Shown: positions 16,923 through 26,229, counted from the first letter of the stretch. The stretch is DNA of 64,000 nt from Rhodobacter sp. (GCA_020637555.1 JACKKF010000002.1:310001-374000), one strand, 5' to 3'. Program-made: numbers and translations. The notes: generated from the sequence alone by a model not told the origin.

Positions 16923-17591
16923 ATGAAGGCCGCGGTCATCACGTTCCCGGGTTCCAACTGCGACCGCGACCTTGCCGTCGCCTTCGAGGCCGCCGGCGCC
17001 GAGGTCACGCGGGTCTGGCACAAGGACGCGACGCTGCCCGAGGGCACCGACGTCGTCGGCATTCCGGGCGGGTTTTCCTTTGGCGACTACCTGCGCTGCG
17101 GCGCCATCGCCGCACGCTCGCCCGTCGCCGACGCGGTCAGGGCCCATGCCCAGCGGGGCGGCTATGTGCTGGGGGTCTGCAACGGCTTTCAGGTGCTGGT
17201 GGAAACCGGCCTGCTGCCGGGCGTGCTGATGCGCAACGCCGGGCTGAAGTTCATCTGCAAGCCCGTCACGCTTGAGGTCGCGACCACCGACAGCGCCTTT
17301 ACCCGGGGCTATGTGGCCGGCCAGCACCTGGTTATCCCGGTGGCCCATCACGACGGCAACTATCAGGCCGACGCCGACACGCTGACGCGGCTTCAGGCCG
17401 AGGATCGCGTGGCCTTCCGCTATGCGCAGAATCCCAACGGGTCCATGGGCGACATTGCCGGCATCCTGTCGGAAAACCGCCGCGTTCTGGGCATGATGCC
17501 GCATCCCGAACGCGCGATCAGCGCGCAGCACGGCGGAACCGACGGGGTGGCGCTGTTCGACGGGCTGATGGGCGCTTTGGCGCTGACGTGA
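16923..17591 (+). CDS. purQ: Phosphoribosylformylglycinamidine synthase glutaminase subunit PurQ
   Basis: Class I glutamine amidotransferase that supplies ammonia to PurL in step four of purine synthesis, working with PurS. It has 222 residues; the N-terminus VITFPGSNCDRD is diagnostic, the nucleophile is C86 (GVCNGFQ), and the His/Glu pair is in MMPHPER. The ATG has a GGAGG site. In many relatives purS lies directly upstream. Here the upstream neighbour is the divergent coxS, so purS must be elsewhere or outside the window. Confidence 0.95.
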   Translation: MKAAVITFPGSNCDRDLAVAFEAAGAEVTRVWHKDATLPEGTDVVGIPGGFSFGDYLRCGAIAARSPVADAVRAHAQRGGYVLGVCNGFQVLVETGLLPGVLMRNAGLKFICKPVTLEVATTDSAFTRGYVAGQHLVIPVAHHDGNYQADADTLTRLQAEDRVAFRYAQNPNGSMGDIAGILSENRRVLGMMPHPERAISAQHGGTDGVALFDGLMGALALT

Positions 17592-17649
17592 TCACAGCGG
17601 ATCGCACCGCTGCTTGAGCCCGCCCGCGCGCCTGCCTACACTGACCGGC

Positions 17650-19416
17650 ATGAGCCAAGACCCCTCGCTTCCCTCGCATGTGGCGTCCCTGCGCACCGGC
17701 GTTCCTGCCTGGGGCAAGCTGCTGGTCGGCGTTCTGCTGGCCGCCGCGGTGGCGACGGTCTGGATCATGGACGGCTGGCTGAGTGACAGTTTTGCCGTCG
17801 ACACCCGCAATCGCGCGGAATTGCGGCTTGTGCTGTATGCCGGCAACATCGAGGCCGAGTTGCAGCGCACCCAGGTGGTGCCGATCCTGCTGGCGCGCGA
17901 TCCGGTCCTGCGCGAGGCCCTGCAGAATGCCAACTACGCCTCGATCTCGCAGGTGCTGATCCAGCTTCAGGGCGAGGTCGGCTCGGCGGCGATCGAACTG
18001 CTGGACACGACGGGCCGCGTGGTTGCCGCGACGGATCGCAACCGGCTGGGCGTGATGCGCGCCACCGATCCGCTGTTCGTGGATTCGCGCCGTGTCAACG
18101 ACACGATCTTTTCCGTCCTGCCGCGGGATTCCGGCGGCTACGGGTTCTTTTACGGCCGCGCCCTCAGGTCCGGCGGGCAGGTGCTGGGCGTCGTCACGGT
18201 CGAGGTGGACCTGGCCAAGTTCGAACGCTCGTGGGCGGGGCTGGCCGATGCGGTGGCGCTGCTGGACAGCGAGGGCCGCATCATCCTGGCGACCGAACCG
18301 CGCTGGCGCGGCCGGACCGAGGCCGAGGCCCTGGCGTTGCGCGCGCCGCCCACGGCCATCGAACGCGCGCTGCAATACACCGCCGACCTGGCCGGGCGCG
18401 GTCCCGACGCCTTTGTCAGCAACGCCGCCGTGCTGCGGTCGGAAACCCGGGTGCGGCACCGGGGCTGGAAGCTGATCAGCTTCACCACCTATGACGGCGT
18501 GCGCGAAAAGGTGAACGGCGTTCTGGCCCTGGTCATCATGGGCTTTGCGCTGTTGCTGGCGATGGTGTTCTACATGCTGTCCCGGCGCGCCTGGTCGCTT
18601 TCCGCGCGGTTCGAGCAGGAATCGGTCGAACTGCGGCAATTGAACCTGCGCCTGCAGCGCGAGATCGCCGCGCGCGAGAAGGCGCAGCAGGACCTGACCG
18701 TCGCCGAGCAGACGCTGGCGCAATCGTCGAAACTGGCGGTTCTGGGCGAAATGTCGGCGGCCGTCAGCCATGAACTGAACCAGCCGCTTGCCGCGATGAA
18801 GACCTATCTCGCCGGTGCGCGGCTGCTGATGAACCGGCGCCGGTCCGAGGAGGCACTGGTTTCCGTTCAGCGCATCGACGACCTGATCGACCGGATGGGC
18901 GCGATCACCCGCCAACTCAAGAGCTTCGCGCGCAAGGGCGGCGATGCGTTCGAGCCGCTCGATCTGCGCGACTGCGTGACCGAGGCGCTGACGATGATGG
19001 AGCCGCGCCTGCGCGAGCGCCGGGTTCTGGTGGTGCGGACGCTGCCCAAGGAACCCGTGCGCGTGATGGGCGACCGGCTGCGGCTGGAACAGGTGATCAT
19101 CAACCTGATGCGCAACGCGGTGGATGCCACGCGCACGGTGAACGCGCCGCAGATCGACCTGATCCTCACCCAGGGCGACACCGTGACCCTGACCATTCGC
19201 GACAACGGCACCGGCATAGCCGAAATCGACAAGGTGTTCGAACCGTTCTACACCTCGAAAAAGGCGGGTGAAGGGGTGGGGCTGGGGCTGGCGATCTCAT
19301 CGGGGATCGTCGCCGACCACGGGGGCCGCCTGACCGCCCGCAACGTGCCCGAAGGGGGCGCTGCCTTTGACATCGCGCTGCCTGTGCTGGAACCTGTCAG
19401 CGAAAGCGCGGCCTGA
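17650..19416 (+). CDS. dctB: DctB-type sensor histidine kinase
   Basis: Membrane sensor kinase of the C4-dicarboxylate type, 588 residues. Layout: short cytoplasmic N-terminus, helix at about 23-40, a periplasmic Cache-like sensor domain (about 45-285, with LLDTTGRVVAATDRNRLG and LLDSEGRIILAT repeats of its two lobes), a second helix at about 289-310, a coiled segment, HisKA with H374 in AAVSHELNQPLAAMK, and an HATPase domain (NLMRNAVDAT; GVGLGLAIS). The ATG at 17650 was preferred over a TTG at 17614; neither has a clear ribosome site. It is followed by its response regulator 37 bp later. No dctPQM or dctA transporter gene lies nearby, so the signal is not shown. Confidence 0.87.
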   Translation: MSQDPSLPSHVASLRTGVPAWGKLLVGVLLAAAVATVWIMDGWLSDSFAVDTRNRAELRLVLYAGNIEAELQRTQVVPILLARDPVLREALQNANYASISQVLIQLQGEVGSAAIELLDTTGRVVAATDRNRLGVMRATDPLFVDSRRVNDTIFSVLPRDSGGYGFFYGRALRSGGQVLGVVTVEVDLAKFERSWAGLADAVALLDSEGRIILATEPRWRGRTEAEALALRAPPTAIERALQYTADLAGRGPDAFVSNAAVLRSETRVRHRGWKLISFTTYDGVREKVNGVLALVIMGFALLLAMVFYMLSRRAWSLSARFEQESVELRQLNLRLQREIAAREKAQQDLTVAEQTLAQSSKLAVLGEMSAAVSHELNQPLAAMKTYLAGARLLMNRRRSEEALVSVQRIDDLIDRMGAITRQLKSFARKGGDAFEPLDLRDCVTEALTMMEPRLRERRVLVVRTLPKEPVRVMGDRLRLEQVIINLMRNAVDATRTVNAPQIDLILTQGDTVTLTIRDNGTGIAEIDKVFEPFYTSKKAGEGVGLGLAISSGIVADHGGRLTARNVPEGGAAFDIALPVLEPVSESAA

Positions 19417-19453
19417 GAATGACTGACCTGACCACCACGAGGAGAGTGCTTCC

Positions 19454-20824
19454 ATGACCCCCAGCGAACTGGCTTCCCCGGACGGAACCCATTCGGGGCG
19501 GACCCCCTCGCGCATCGTCGTGATCGACGACGAACAGGACATGCGCGCCTCGATCAGCCAGTGGCTGTCGCTGTCGGGGTTCCAGCCCGAAACCTATGCC
19601 AGTGCCGAAGAGGCGCTGGCGGTCCTCAGCGCGGATTTTCCCGGCATCGTCGTGACCGATATCCGCATGCCCGGCATGGATGGCATGGCGCTCTTGAAGA
19701 AGCTGATGGGCATGGACGCCACGCTGCCGGTGATCCTGATCACCGGCCATGGCGACGTGCCCATGGCCGTCGAGGCGATGCGCCTGGGGGCCTGGGATTT
19801 TCTGGAAAAACCCTTTGACCCCGAGCGCATGACCGATCTCGCGCGGGCGGCCCTGAAGGCGCGGGGCCTGGCGTTGGAAAGCAAGGCGCTGCGGCAGGAA
19901 CTGGCGGACGGATCCACGTTGATGCGGCGGCTGGTCGGCAACAGCCCCGAAATGGTGCGCCTGCGCGAGGACATCCTCGATTTCGGCCAGGCGGACGGGC
20001 ATGTGCTGATCGACGGCGAGACCGGCACCGGCAAGACGCTGGTGGCCCATGCCCTGCACGCGGTCGGGCCGCGCGCGGGCAAGAAATTCGTCTCGGTCTC
20101 GTGCCTGGGGCTCGATGACGACACGCTGGCGGCGCGGCTTTTCGGCCCGGTCGAACAGGGCGGGTTGCCGCTGATCGAGGAGGCGCGCGGCGGGACCCTG
20201 TGTCTCGAGGATATCGAGGCGCTGAGCCCGGCCTTGCAGGGGCGCCTTCTGAGCGTGATCAACGATCAGCCGACGCCGCCCGCGACACGGATCGTGGCGA
20301 TCTGCAACGATCACAAGCCCGGGCGCACGCTGGAAGACGTGCTGCGGCCCGACCTGTATTACCGGCTGGCGGCGATGAAGCTGACCCTGCCGCCGCTCAG
20401 GACGCGCGGCGAGGATATCCTGGCGCTGTTCAAGTCCTATGCCGCGGATTACGCCGAGGAATACGGCAGCCCCGCGCCGGATCTCAGCGCCCAGGACGCC
20501 GCCTATCTGTTGCAGGCGCCCTGGCCCGGGAACATTCGCCAGCTCATTTCGATCGCCGAACAGGCAGTGTTGCAGAACCGGCGTGGCACCGGGTCGGTGG
20601 TGTCGCTGGTGATGGCCGAGAACGAGGCCTCGGGCGGCGCCCTGACGACCGAGGGCAAGCCGCTGAAGGATTACGTCGAGGCCTTCGAACGCACGCTGAT
20701 CGACAACACGATGCGCCGGCACAAGGGGTCGATCGTCGCGGTGATGGAGGAATTGTGCCTGCCGCGCCGCACCCTGAACGAAAAGATGGCGAAATACAGC
20801 CTGAGCCGCGCCGATTATACCTGA
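19454..20824 (+). CDS. dctD: DctD-type response regulator lacking the sigma-54 GAFTGA loop
   Basis: NtrC/DctD-family regulator, 456 residues. The receiver domain has D25/D26, phospho-acceptor D69 and K119. The AAA+ domain has Walker A GETGTGKT (188-195) and a Walker-B-like LCLEDIEAL (249-257) in which the usual LDEI order is changed. The Fis-type DNA-binding helix is at the C-terminus (IVAVMEELCLPRRTLNEK). Where sigma-54 activators have ESELFGHEKGAFTGA, this protein reads ARLFGPVEQGGLPL, so the loop that contacts sigma-54 is absent. NtrC of Rhodobacter capsulatus is a known case of such loss, acting with sigma-70 polymerase. The regulator may therefore be sigma-54 independent. It partners with the adjacent sensor kinase. 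Confidence 0.88.
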   Translation: MTPSELASPDGTHSGRTPSRIVVIDDEQDMRASISQWLSLSGFQPETYASAEEALAVLSADFPGIVVTDIRMPGMDGMALLKKLMGMDATLPVILITGHGDVPMAVEAMRLGAWDFLEKPFDPERMTDLARAALKARGLALESKALRQELADGSTLMRRLVGNSPEMVRLREDILDFGQADGHVLIDGETGTGKTLVAHALHAVGPRAGKKFVSVSCLGLDDDTLAARLFGPVEQGGLPLIEEARGGTLCLEDIEALSPALQGRLLSVINDQPTPPATRIVAICNDHKPGRTLEDVLRPDLYYRLAAMKLTLPPLRTRGEDILALFKSYAADYAEEYGSPAPDLSAQDAAYLLQAPWPGNIRQLISIAEQAVLQNRRGTGSVVSLVMAENEASGGALTTEGKPLKDYVEAFERTLIDNTMRRHKGSIVAVMEELCLPRRTLNEKMAKYSLSRADYT

Positions 20825-20834
20825 GCGGTCAGGT

Positions 20835-20859
20835 GGCGGGGCGGGGGTGCCGCCCCGCC
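20835..20859 (+). terminator. Hairpin between convergent dctD and SUMF1-like genes
   Basis: A perfect 10-bp stem (GGCGGGGCGG / CCGCCCCGCC) with a 5-nt loop, 11 bp after the dctD stop and 11 bp before the stop of the opposing gene. It has no T run, so it is a probable but not textbook terminator and could serve both strands. Confidence 0.55.
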
Positions 20860-20869
20860 CTGCATCCGG

Positions 20870-21862
20870 CTAGCGCACGTCGCGGAAACAGCGGAACCCC
20901 AGGTGATAGTTCGAATGGCTGGCCGGCGACAGCACGCGCGAGCCATGCCAGAAGGGCGCGCGCCAGCGGGCCCAGTGTTCATGCGCGCGCACCGTGTCCC
21001 AGATGAACCACGATCCCTTCATCTCGGTCACACCCAGCGTTCTGGACCCGCGCGACGCCATCTGATCGGGGGCCAGGGGCAGGTTCATGTGCTCGGCGGC
21101 GTTGCCGTCGATGTCATAGACCCCCAGCGGCGAATGGCATTGCGGGAACGAGCCGGCCGGGTAGGTGTTGGACCCACACCCCGACCACGACCCGCCGTTG
21201 CAACCCGGCGTCTTGGAACTGCCCGTCGCGCAGACGCCCCGCCGCCAGGTGCCGATCGAATAGACGTTGGACTGGCTGGCGTAATGTTGGTTGTGCCAGG
21301 CGCGCATCGCCTGCTGGCTGCCAAGGGCAAAGTTGTAGTCGGGCGGCAGCAGGGCTCCGGCGGCGGCCCCTTCCCATTCATGGGCGTCGCCGATTCGCGC
21401 CCCTTCGGCGGCACACAGCGCCACCGCCTGATCGGCCCGCACCCAGGTCACCGGATAGACCAGCGGCACGTTCGGGTATTCGAACATGAAGGCGCAGACG
21501 GTCGCGTCCTCGGGGGTCTGCGTGGCGGGATCGTAGAGAGGCACCTCATAGGGGTGACCACAGATCCGTTCGAACCGCGCATTGCGATAGGCGCGGCGCA
21601 CGCTGTCCACCGATCCCCCCTGGCGCTGCGCGGCCTCGTCGGGGGTCATCGGGTGACGGGTCACGGCGGGATTGCCCTGTCCCATATGGGGCGCACCAGC
21701 GAAAATCGCGCGGATGCGCCCCATGGTGGCGGCGCTCAGGCCCCGCCACTGCTGCATCTGTTGAAACATCACTTCGTTGTTCTGCTGGAGTGTCTGCGCG
21801 TGCGCACCCAGCGGCGCCAGGGCGATGCCCAGCGCCAGAGCCAGCCTTGCCAGCCTGTTCAT
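20870..21862 (-). CDS. Secreted SUMF1/FGE-like domain protein without catalytic cysteines
   Basis: A 330-residue protein with a signal peptide (MNRLARLALALGIALAPLGAHAQ) and a sulfatase-modifying-factor-like domain. Landmarks are VTWVRADQAVALCAAEGARI, the DIDGNAAEHM segment that corresponds to the D-x-x-GN-x-x-EW signature, and the C-terminal NYHLGFRCFRD. Formylglycine-generating enzymes hold copper with a cysteine pair in a GGSW-C-x4-C region; here the matching place reads KGSWFIWDTVRAHEHWAR with no cysteine, so sulfatase activation is unlikely. Many other cysteines in the mature part (for example CNGGSWSGCGS) suggest a disulfide-rich secreted protein. The start has a strong AGGAGG site. It is the second gene after the secreted protein at 21876, 13 bp apart. 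Confidence 0.82.
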   Translation of the reverse strand: MNRLARLALALGIALAPLGAHAQTLQQNNEVMFQQMQQWRGLSAATMGRIRAIFAGAPHMGQGNPAVTRHPMTPDEAAQRQGGSVDSVRRAYRNARFERICGHPYEVPLYDPATQTPEDATVCAFMFEYPNVPLVYPVTWVRADQAVALCAAEGARIGDAHEWEGAAAGALLPPDYNFALGSQQAMRAWHNQHYASQSNVYSIGTWRRGVCATGSSKTPGCNGGSWSGCGSNTYPAGSFPQCHSPLGVYDIDGNAAEHMNLPLAPDQMASRGSRTLGVTEMKGSWFIWDTVRAHEHWARWRAPFWHGSRVLSPASHSNYHLGFRCFRDVR

Positions 21863-21875
21863 GCCATTTCCTCCT

Positions 21876-23612
21876 TTAACGGCGGAGCAGGTAGAAAAAG
21901 TCGCGGTTGTCAGAGAACTCGATAAAACGCCCCATCGGGGTGCCGTCGCGGTGGCGGGAATCCGATTCCGCCATGCGCCGGTCCAGATGTTCGATGGTAA
22001 AGGTCGGTGATCCCGGCTCGCGCGCGTAGACCGCCGAATAGGTCAGGTCGAGCGAGTTCATGTCCAGGAGCATCGCATAGTCGCAGTGATAGGCCTGAAA
22101 GGTCCGCGCCATGCCCGAGGGGGTGACGGACATGAAGACGGCGTAGATCAGGATCTGCCGGCCGTCCACCTCGCGTTCGCACAGGCCCGAGCGCAGGGTG
22201 CGAAGCTGCGCCTCGGCGCTGCCGGACCAGTTGCCGCCCATCCAGCTGCGCACCTGCGTCCCCGGAACGCCCACGCCCTCGGCATTCGGTTCGATGACCG
22301 GGGTGCCGTTCTGCCGGGCGAAGCGGATATGCGGCAGAAGGAAATCCATGTCCTCGGACCAGGTTTCCATATGCACGCTGCCGTCCTGCAGCACATAGAC
22401 GGTGGCCAGACCGGGCTGCAGACGGCTCAACACCACGCCGTTCACCACGAACCCGTAATGGTGGCCATGGTTGGTATAGGCGAAGTCGGTCAGCCGCCAG
22501 GCGCCGTGGTCGCGCTTGAACCCGCCGGCAAAGATGCCGGCGACGCGATCGATGAAGATCGGGTTCAACATGCCCGTCATTTGCAACGGATCAAGCGTGC
22601 CGAACCCGTCCGGTCCGGGCAGGGAATAGTCCCGGCCCGCGCCCGAGGGGCGCGGCGACCAGTCCACCTGCGGGTGGTCGGTGCCGATCTCGTAGCGCAG
22701 GTCGAAGCGGCTGAGGTCGAACGCGAACATATGCACGTCCGAGCGGTTCTCGACCCCGTCGAGCCCGTTCGCGCCGGGCACGTTCAGCACCGCCTGGCTG
22801 ACCATGCCGGGTTGCACCACGCTGGCATAGATGCCAGGCGCGTTCTGCACGGCATACCAGCTTCCGGCCTCCATCTGCGTGGCCTCGGCGCCCACCAGAT
22901 CGACCCGCAGATTCGAGCGCATGACCGGATGCGAGCGCAGATCCGCCTGACCCAGCGCCGCCACGACCGAACCTGCCTCGGCCTCGTCCATGGTCTGCGC
23001 CGACGTCAGATAGGCGTCCTCGTAGAGCGTGTCCTTGATGACATTGATCAGGCTTTCGCCAAAGGGCACATAGCTGCGCAGGAAATCCGTCACGGCCTCG
23101 CGCGTGGTGCGGCTGCCCGATCCGCGGTTGCGCAGGAACAGGCGCTGATCGCAGATCGGCGCATAGGGCAGGTTCGACTGGCGCGCGGCCTCGAGTTCCC
23201 CTTCCCAGGGCGTGCAGACGGTCGTGCCTGCCTCGCTTTCGATGGTCAAGGTGCGGCCATCCTCTCCCAGCGAGACCGTGAACAGTTCGGGCGCGGCGTT
23301 TTCCAGATGCCAGCTGCGCGCGGATCGCCCCTCGCCGGTTTCCAGCACGAACCAGGCATTCACATACGGGTTCAACGAGGTCAGCCGCAGCGCCGTGCCG
23401 TCGGACCCGGTGCCCAGAAGTTCGGCGCGAAAGGGCTGGAACTCGACCACCGTGCGGCGGTGATCCTCGCGGAAATCGGCGAACTGGGCGGCACGGGTCG
23501 TCGCCGGGGTATACCACGGGGCCATCGTGTCGGCCCGGGCGGGCAGGGGGGAAAGGATTGCGGCCACGGGCCCCAGCGCGGCGACGACGAACGCGGCGCT
23601 TCGGGCGGCCAT
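21876..23612 (-). CDS. Secreted protein of unknown function, faint phosphodiester-glycosidase-like C-terminus
   Basis: A 578-residue exported protein: signal peptide ending near PARADT, then an N-terminal domain of about 200 residues and a C-terminal half. The C-terminal half contains YTNHGHHYGFVVNGVVLSRL, VYVLQDGSVHMETW and a late AMLLDMNSLDLTY. The order (product loop, GVV-type strand, dG turn, then an A-x-x-LD-x-x-S segment) recalls the NAGPA/phosphodiester glycosidase family, but this is a by-eye resemblance and may be wrong. Cysteines occur as CTPWEGE, ICDQRLF, LCERE and YHCDYA, so disulfides are likely. The ATG at 23612 starts the signal peptide and lacks a strong ribosome site. It is first in a two-gene operon with the SUMF1-like protein, so the two may act together outside the cell membrane. 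Confidence 0.7.
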   Translation of the reverse strand: MAARSAAFVVAALGPVAAILSPLPARADTMAPWYTPATTRAAQFADFREDHRRTVVEFQPFRAELLGTGSDGTALRLTSLNPYVNAWFVLETGEGRSARSWHLENAAPELFTVSLGEDGRTLTIESEAGTTVCTPWEGELEAARQSNLPYAPICDQRLFLRNRGSGSRTTREAVTDFLRSYVPFGESLINVIKDTLYEDAYLTSAQTMDEAEAGSVVAALGQADLRSHPVMRSNLRVDLVGAEATQMEAGSWYAVQNAPGIYASVVQPGMVSQAVLNVPGANGLDGVENRSDVHMFAFDLSRFDLRYEIGTDHPQVDWSPRPSGAGRDYSLPGPDGFGTLDPLQMTGMLNPIFIDRVAGIFAGGFKRDHGAWRLTDFAYTNHGHHYGFVVNGVVLSRLQPGLATVYVLQDGSVHMETWSEDMDFLLPHIRFARQNGTPVIEPNAEGVGVPGTQVRSWMGGNWSGSAEAQLRTLRSGLCEREVDGRQILIYAVFMSVTPSGMARTFQAYHCDYAMLLDMNSLDLTYSAVYAREPGSPTFTIEHLDRRMAESDSRHRDGTPMGRFIEFSDNRDFFYLLRR

Positions 23613-23863
23613 CAAACCGTCTTTGGGCAATGTCTTACTCCTGAAATGTCTTCGTCCAACCGCCGGTCGCAGCAGATCTCCGATGGCGTGAGCCTGCAAC
23701 AAAGCGGCGATTCAGGCAACACTCCGCCGACCGGCAGGCGGGTGCTTTCAACTCTGTTTGATCGCCAGAAATGGCCGGTTTTCTGCATACATCCGCATAC
23801 CAATTGCGTTTTCGGCCGGTGCTGTCTAAGACACGGGCATATCCATCGCAGGAGAGCCTCGCC

Positions 23864-25258
23864 ATGACCGCGACCCGCACCGAGACCGACAGCTTCGGCC
23901 CGCTGGAAGTGCCCGCCGACAAGTACTGGGGCGCGCAGACCCAGCGCAGCATCATCAACTTTCCGATCGGGTGGGAACGTCAGCCCGTGCCGATCATCCG
24001 CGCGCTGGGGGTCATCAAGAAAGCCTGCGCCCTGGTCAACAAGGCGCAGGGCGATATGGATGCGGCTCTGGCCGATACCATCGCCGCCGCCGCGCAAGAG
24101 GTGATCGACGGCAAGTTCGACGACAACTTCCCGCTGGTCGTCTGGCAAACCGGCTCGGGCACGCAGTCGAACATGAACGCGAACGAAGTGATCTCGAACC
24201 GCGCGATTGAAATGCTGGGGGGCGTGATGGGCTCGAAAAAGCCCGTGCATCCGAACGACCATTGCAACATGGGCCAGTCGTCGAACGATACCTTCCCGAC
24301 CGCGATGCATGTCGCCATCGCCATGCAGGCGCGCGATGTGCTGATTCCGGGTCTGGAGAAACTCCACGGGGCCCTGGCCGCCAAGGCCGAGGAATTCAAG
24401 GATATCATCAAGATCGGCCGCACCCATACGCAGGATGCGACGCCGCTGACCCTGGGGCAGGAATTCTCGGGCTATGCCAAACAGGTCGAGCGCGGGATTG
24501 AGCGGGTGAAAATGTGCCTGCCGCATATCTACGAACTGGCGCAGGGCGGCACGGCGGTGGGCACCGGGCTCAACACCCGGGTCGGCTGGGACACCCGCGT
24601 GGCGGCCCAGATCGCCGAGATCACCGGGCTGCCCTTCGTCACTGCGCCCAACAAGTTCGAGGCGCTGGCCGCGCATGATGCGATGGTCATGTTCTCGGGC
24701 GCGCTGAAAACCGTTGCCGCCAGCCTGTTCAAGATCGCCAACGACCTGCGCCTGCTGGGCTCGGGTCCGCGCTCGGGTCTGGGCGAACTGATCCTGCCGG
24801 AAAACGAACCGGGCTCGTCGATCATGCCGGGCAAGGTGAACCCGACCCAGGCCGAGGCGCTGACCATGGTCTGCGCGCATGTCATGGGCAATGACGCGGC
24901 CGTTGGTTTCGCAGGCTCGCAGGGGCATTTCGAACTGAACGTCTACAACCCGATGATGTCCTACAACGTGCTGCAATCCATGCAGCTTCTGGGCGACTCG
25001 GCCAGCGCCTTCACCGACAACATGGTGGTGGGCACCCAGGCCAACACGGCGCGCATCGACAAGCTGATGAAGGAATCGCTGATGCTGGTGACCGCGCTGG
25101 CCCCGACCATCGGCTATGACAACGCCACCAAGGTGGCCAAGACCGCGCACAAGAATGGCACCACGCTCAAGGAAGAGGCGATCGCGCTCGGCTTTGTCGA
25201 TGCCGAAACCTTTGACCGGATCGTGCGCCCCGAGGACATGATCGGCCCCAAGGGCTGA
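23864..25258 (+). CDS. fumC: Class II fumarate hydratase FumC
   Basis: Converts fumarate to L-malate in the citric acid cycle; iron-independent, cytoplasmic tetramer. It has 464 residues with the family landmarks DKYWGAQTQRS near the N-terminus, GSGTQSNMNANEV, QSSNDTFPTAMH, GRTHTQDATPLTLGQEFSG and the signature GSSIMPGKVNPTQAE at about 316-330. The ATG at 23864 follows an AGGAG site; an upstream in-frame start is non-homologous. A 251-bp gap separates it from the divergent secreted-protein operon. A terminator follows. Confidence 0.97.
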   Translation: MTATRTETDSFGPLEVPADKYWGAQTQRSIINFPIGWERQPVPIIRALGVIKKACALVNKAQGDMDAALADTIAAAAQEVIDGKFDDNFPLVVWQTGSGTQSNMNANEVISNRAIEMLGGVMGSKKPVHPNDHCNMGQSSNDTFPTAMHVAIAMQARDVLIPGLEKLHGALAAKAEEFKDIIKIGRTHTQDATPLTLGQEFSGYAKQVERGIERVKMCLPHIYELAQGGTAVGTGLNTRVGWDTRVAAQIAEITGLPFVTAPNKFEALAAHDAMVMFSGALKTVAASLFKIANDLRLLGSGPRSGLGELILPENEPGSSIMPGKVNPTQAEALTMVCAHVMGNDAAVGFAGSQGHFELNVYNPMMSYNVLQSMQLLGDSASAFTDNMVVGTQANTARIDKLMKESLMLVTALAPTIGYDNATKVAKTAHKNGTTLKEEAIALGFVDAETFDRIVRPEDMIGPKG

Positions 25259-25280
25259 TCGCGGTTCCCGCGCGCAGGCA

Positions 25281-25310
25281 GGGCGGTCCCGCGGGGCCGC
25301 CCTTTCGTTT
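25281..25310 (+). terminator. Rho-independent terminator after fumC
   Basis: Stem GGGCGG / CCGCCC with a C/G-rich loop that can pair further, followed by TTTCGTTT. It lies 22 bp after the fumC stop and before the ypfJ-like gene. Confidence 0.8.
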
Positions 25311-25365
25311 GACACGGGCGCCGCCTGCGGCAACATGGTGCTGTGTGTGAGCAGGAGGGCGTGCG

Positions 25366-26229
25366 ATGGAATGGCGTGGCAGACGGACCAGCAGCAACAT
25401 CGAGGACCGGCGCGGTGCCCGTGGCGGCGGCGGCGGCGGGCGCGGCCCGGGCGGCGCGCTGGGGATCGTCGGCACGCTGGTGGTGTTGCTCGTGGGGGCC
25501 TATTTCGGTGTCGATGTGACCCCGTTCCTCAATGGCGGGTCGGGCACTGTCGCCTCGGCCCCGGCCCCGTCCGGGCCCAACCGGATCGATGACGACCAGG
25601 AAGCCTTTGTCGCCACGGTCCTCGCCGAGACCGAGCAGGTCTGGACCGACATCTTCCGCGCCTCGGGGCGGCGCTATCAGCCGACGACCCTTGTTCTCTA
25701 TTCCGGGGCGACCGGGTCGGCCTGTGGCGCGGCGCAATCCGCGATGGGGCCGTTCTATTGCCCGGGGGATGCCAAGGTCTACCTGGACACCGATTTCTTC
25801 CGGGTGATGCGCGATCAGCTGGGCGCCGGCGGCGATTTCGCCAATGCCTATGTCATCGCGCATGAGGTAGCCCATCACGTTCAGGACCTGCTGGGCACGC
25901 TGGGGCAGGTGAACGCGCAGCGCGCGCGGGTGTCCGAGCGCGACTCGAACGCGCTGTCGGTGCGGATCGAACTGCAGGCCGATTGCTATGCCGGGATCTG
26001 GGCGCAGGCGGCCTCGCAGCGGTTGCGGGTCACGGATGCCGACATCCGGCAGGCGCTGGATACCGCCGCGCGCATCGGCGACGATGCGTTGCAACGCGCC
26101 GCGGGCCGCCGTCCGGTGCCGGACAGCTTCACGCATGGCACGTCGCAACAACGGCAGGACTGGTTCTTTCGCGGCTACCGGTCGGGCGATCCCGGACAGT
26201 GCGACACCTTCAGCGCGCGGAGCCTGTGA
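25366..26229 (+). CDS. YpfJ-like neutral zinc metallopeptidase
   Basis: Member of the zinc_peptidase (YpfJ) family, 287 residues. It has a basic Gly-rich start (RGARGGGGGGRGPGG), a single membrane helix at about 28-46 (GIVGTLVVLLVGAYFGVDV), then a peptidase domain facing the periplasm. The zinc motif HEVAHHVQ supplies two His ligands and the catalytic Glu, and ELQADCYAGIWA supplies the third region. Typical C-terminal family text is GTSQQRQDWFFRGY. The ATG has an AGGAGGG site. The biological substrate is unknown for the family. The stop shares a base with the start of the next small gene. Confidence 0.92.
   Translation: MEWRGRRTSSNIEDRRGARGGGGGGRGPGGALGIVGTLVVLLVGAYFGVDVTPFLNGGSGTVASAPAPSGPNRIDDDQEAFVATVLAETEQVWTDIFRASGRRYQPTTLVLYSGATGSACGAAQSAMGPFYCPGDAKVYLDTDFFRVMRDQLGAGGDFANAYVIAHEVAHHVQDLLGTLGQVNAQRARVSERDSNALSVRIELQADCYAGIWAQAASQRLRVTDADIRQALDTAARIGDDALQRAAGRRPVPDSFTHGTSQQRQDWFFRGYRSGDPGQCDTFSARSL

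Noticed and set aside
20870..21862. Formylglycine-generating enzyme that would mature the sulfatase at 37847
   Set aside because: Exported protein without the required cysteine pair, while the sulfatase is cytoplasmic.
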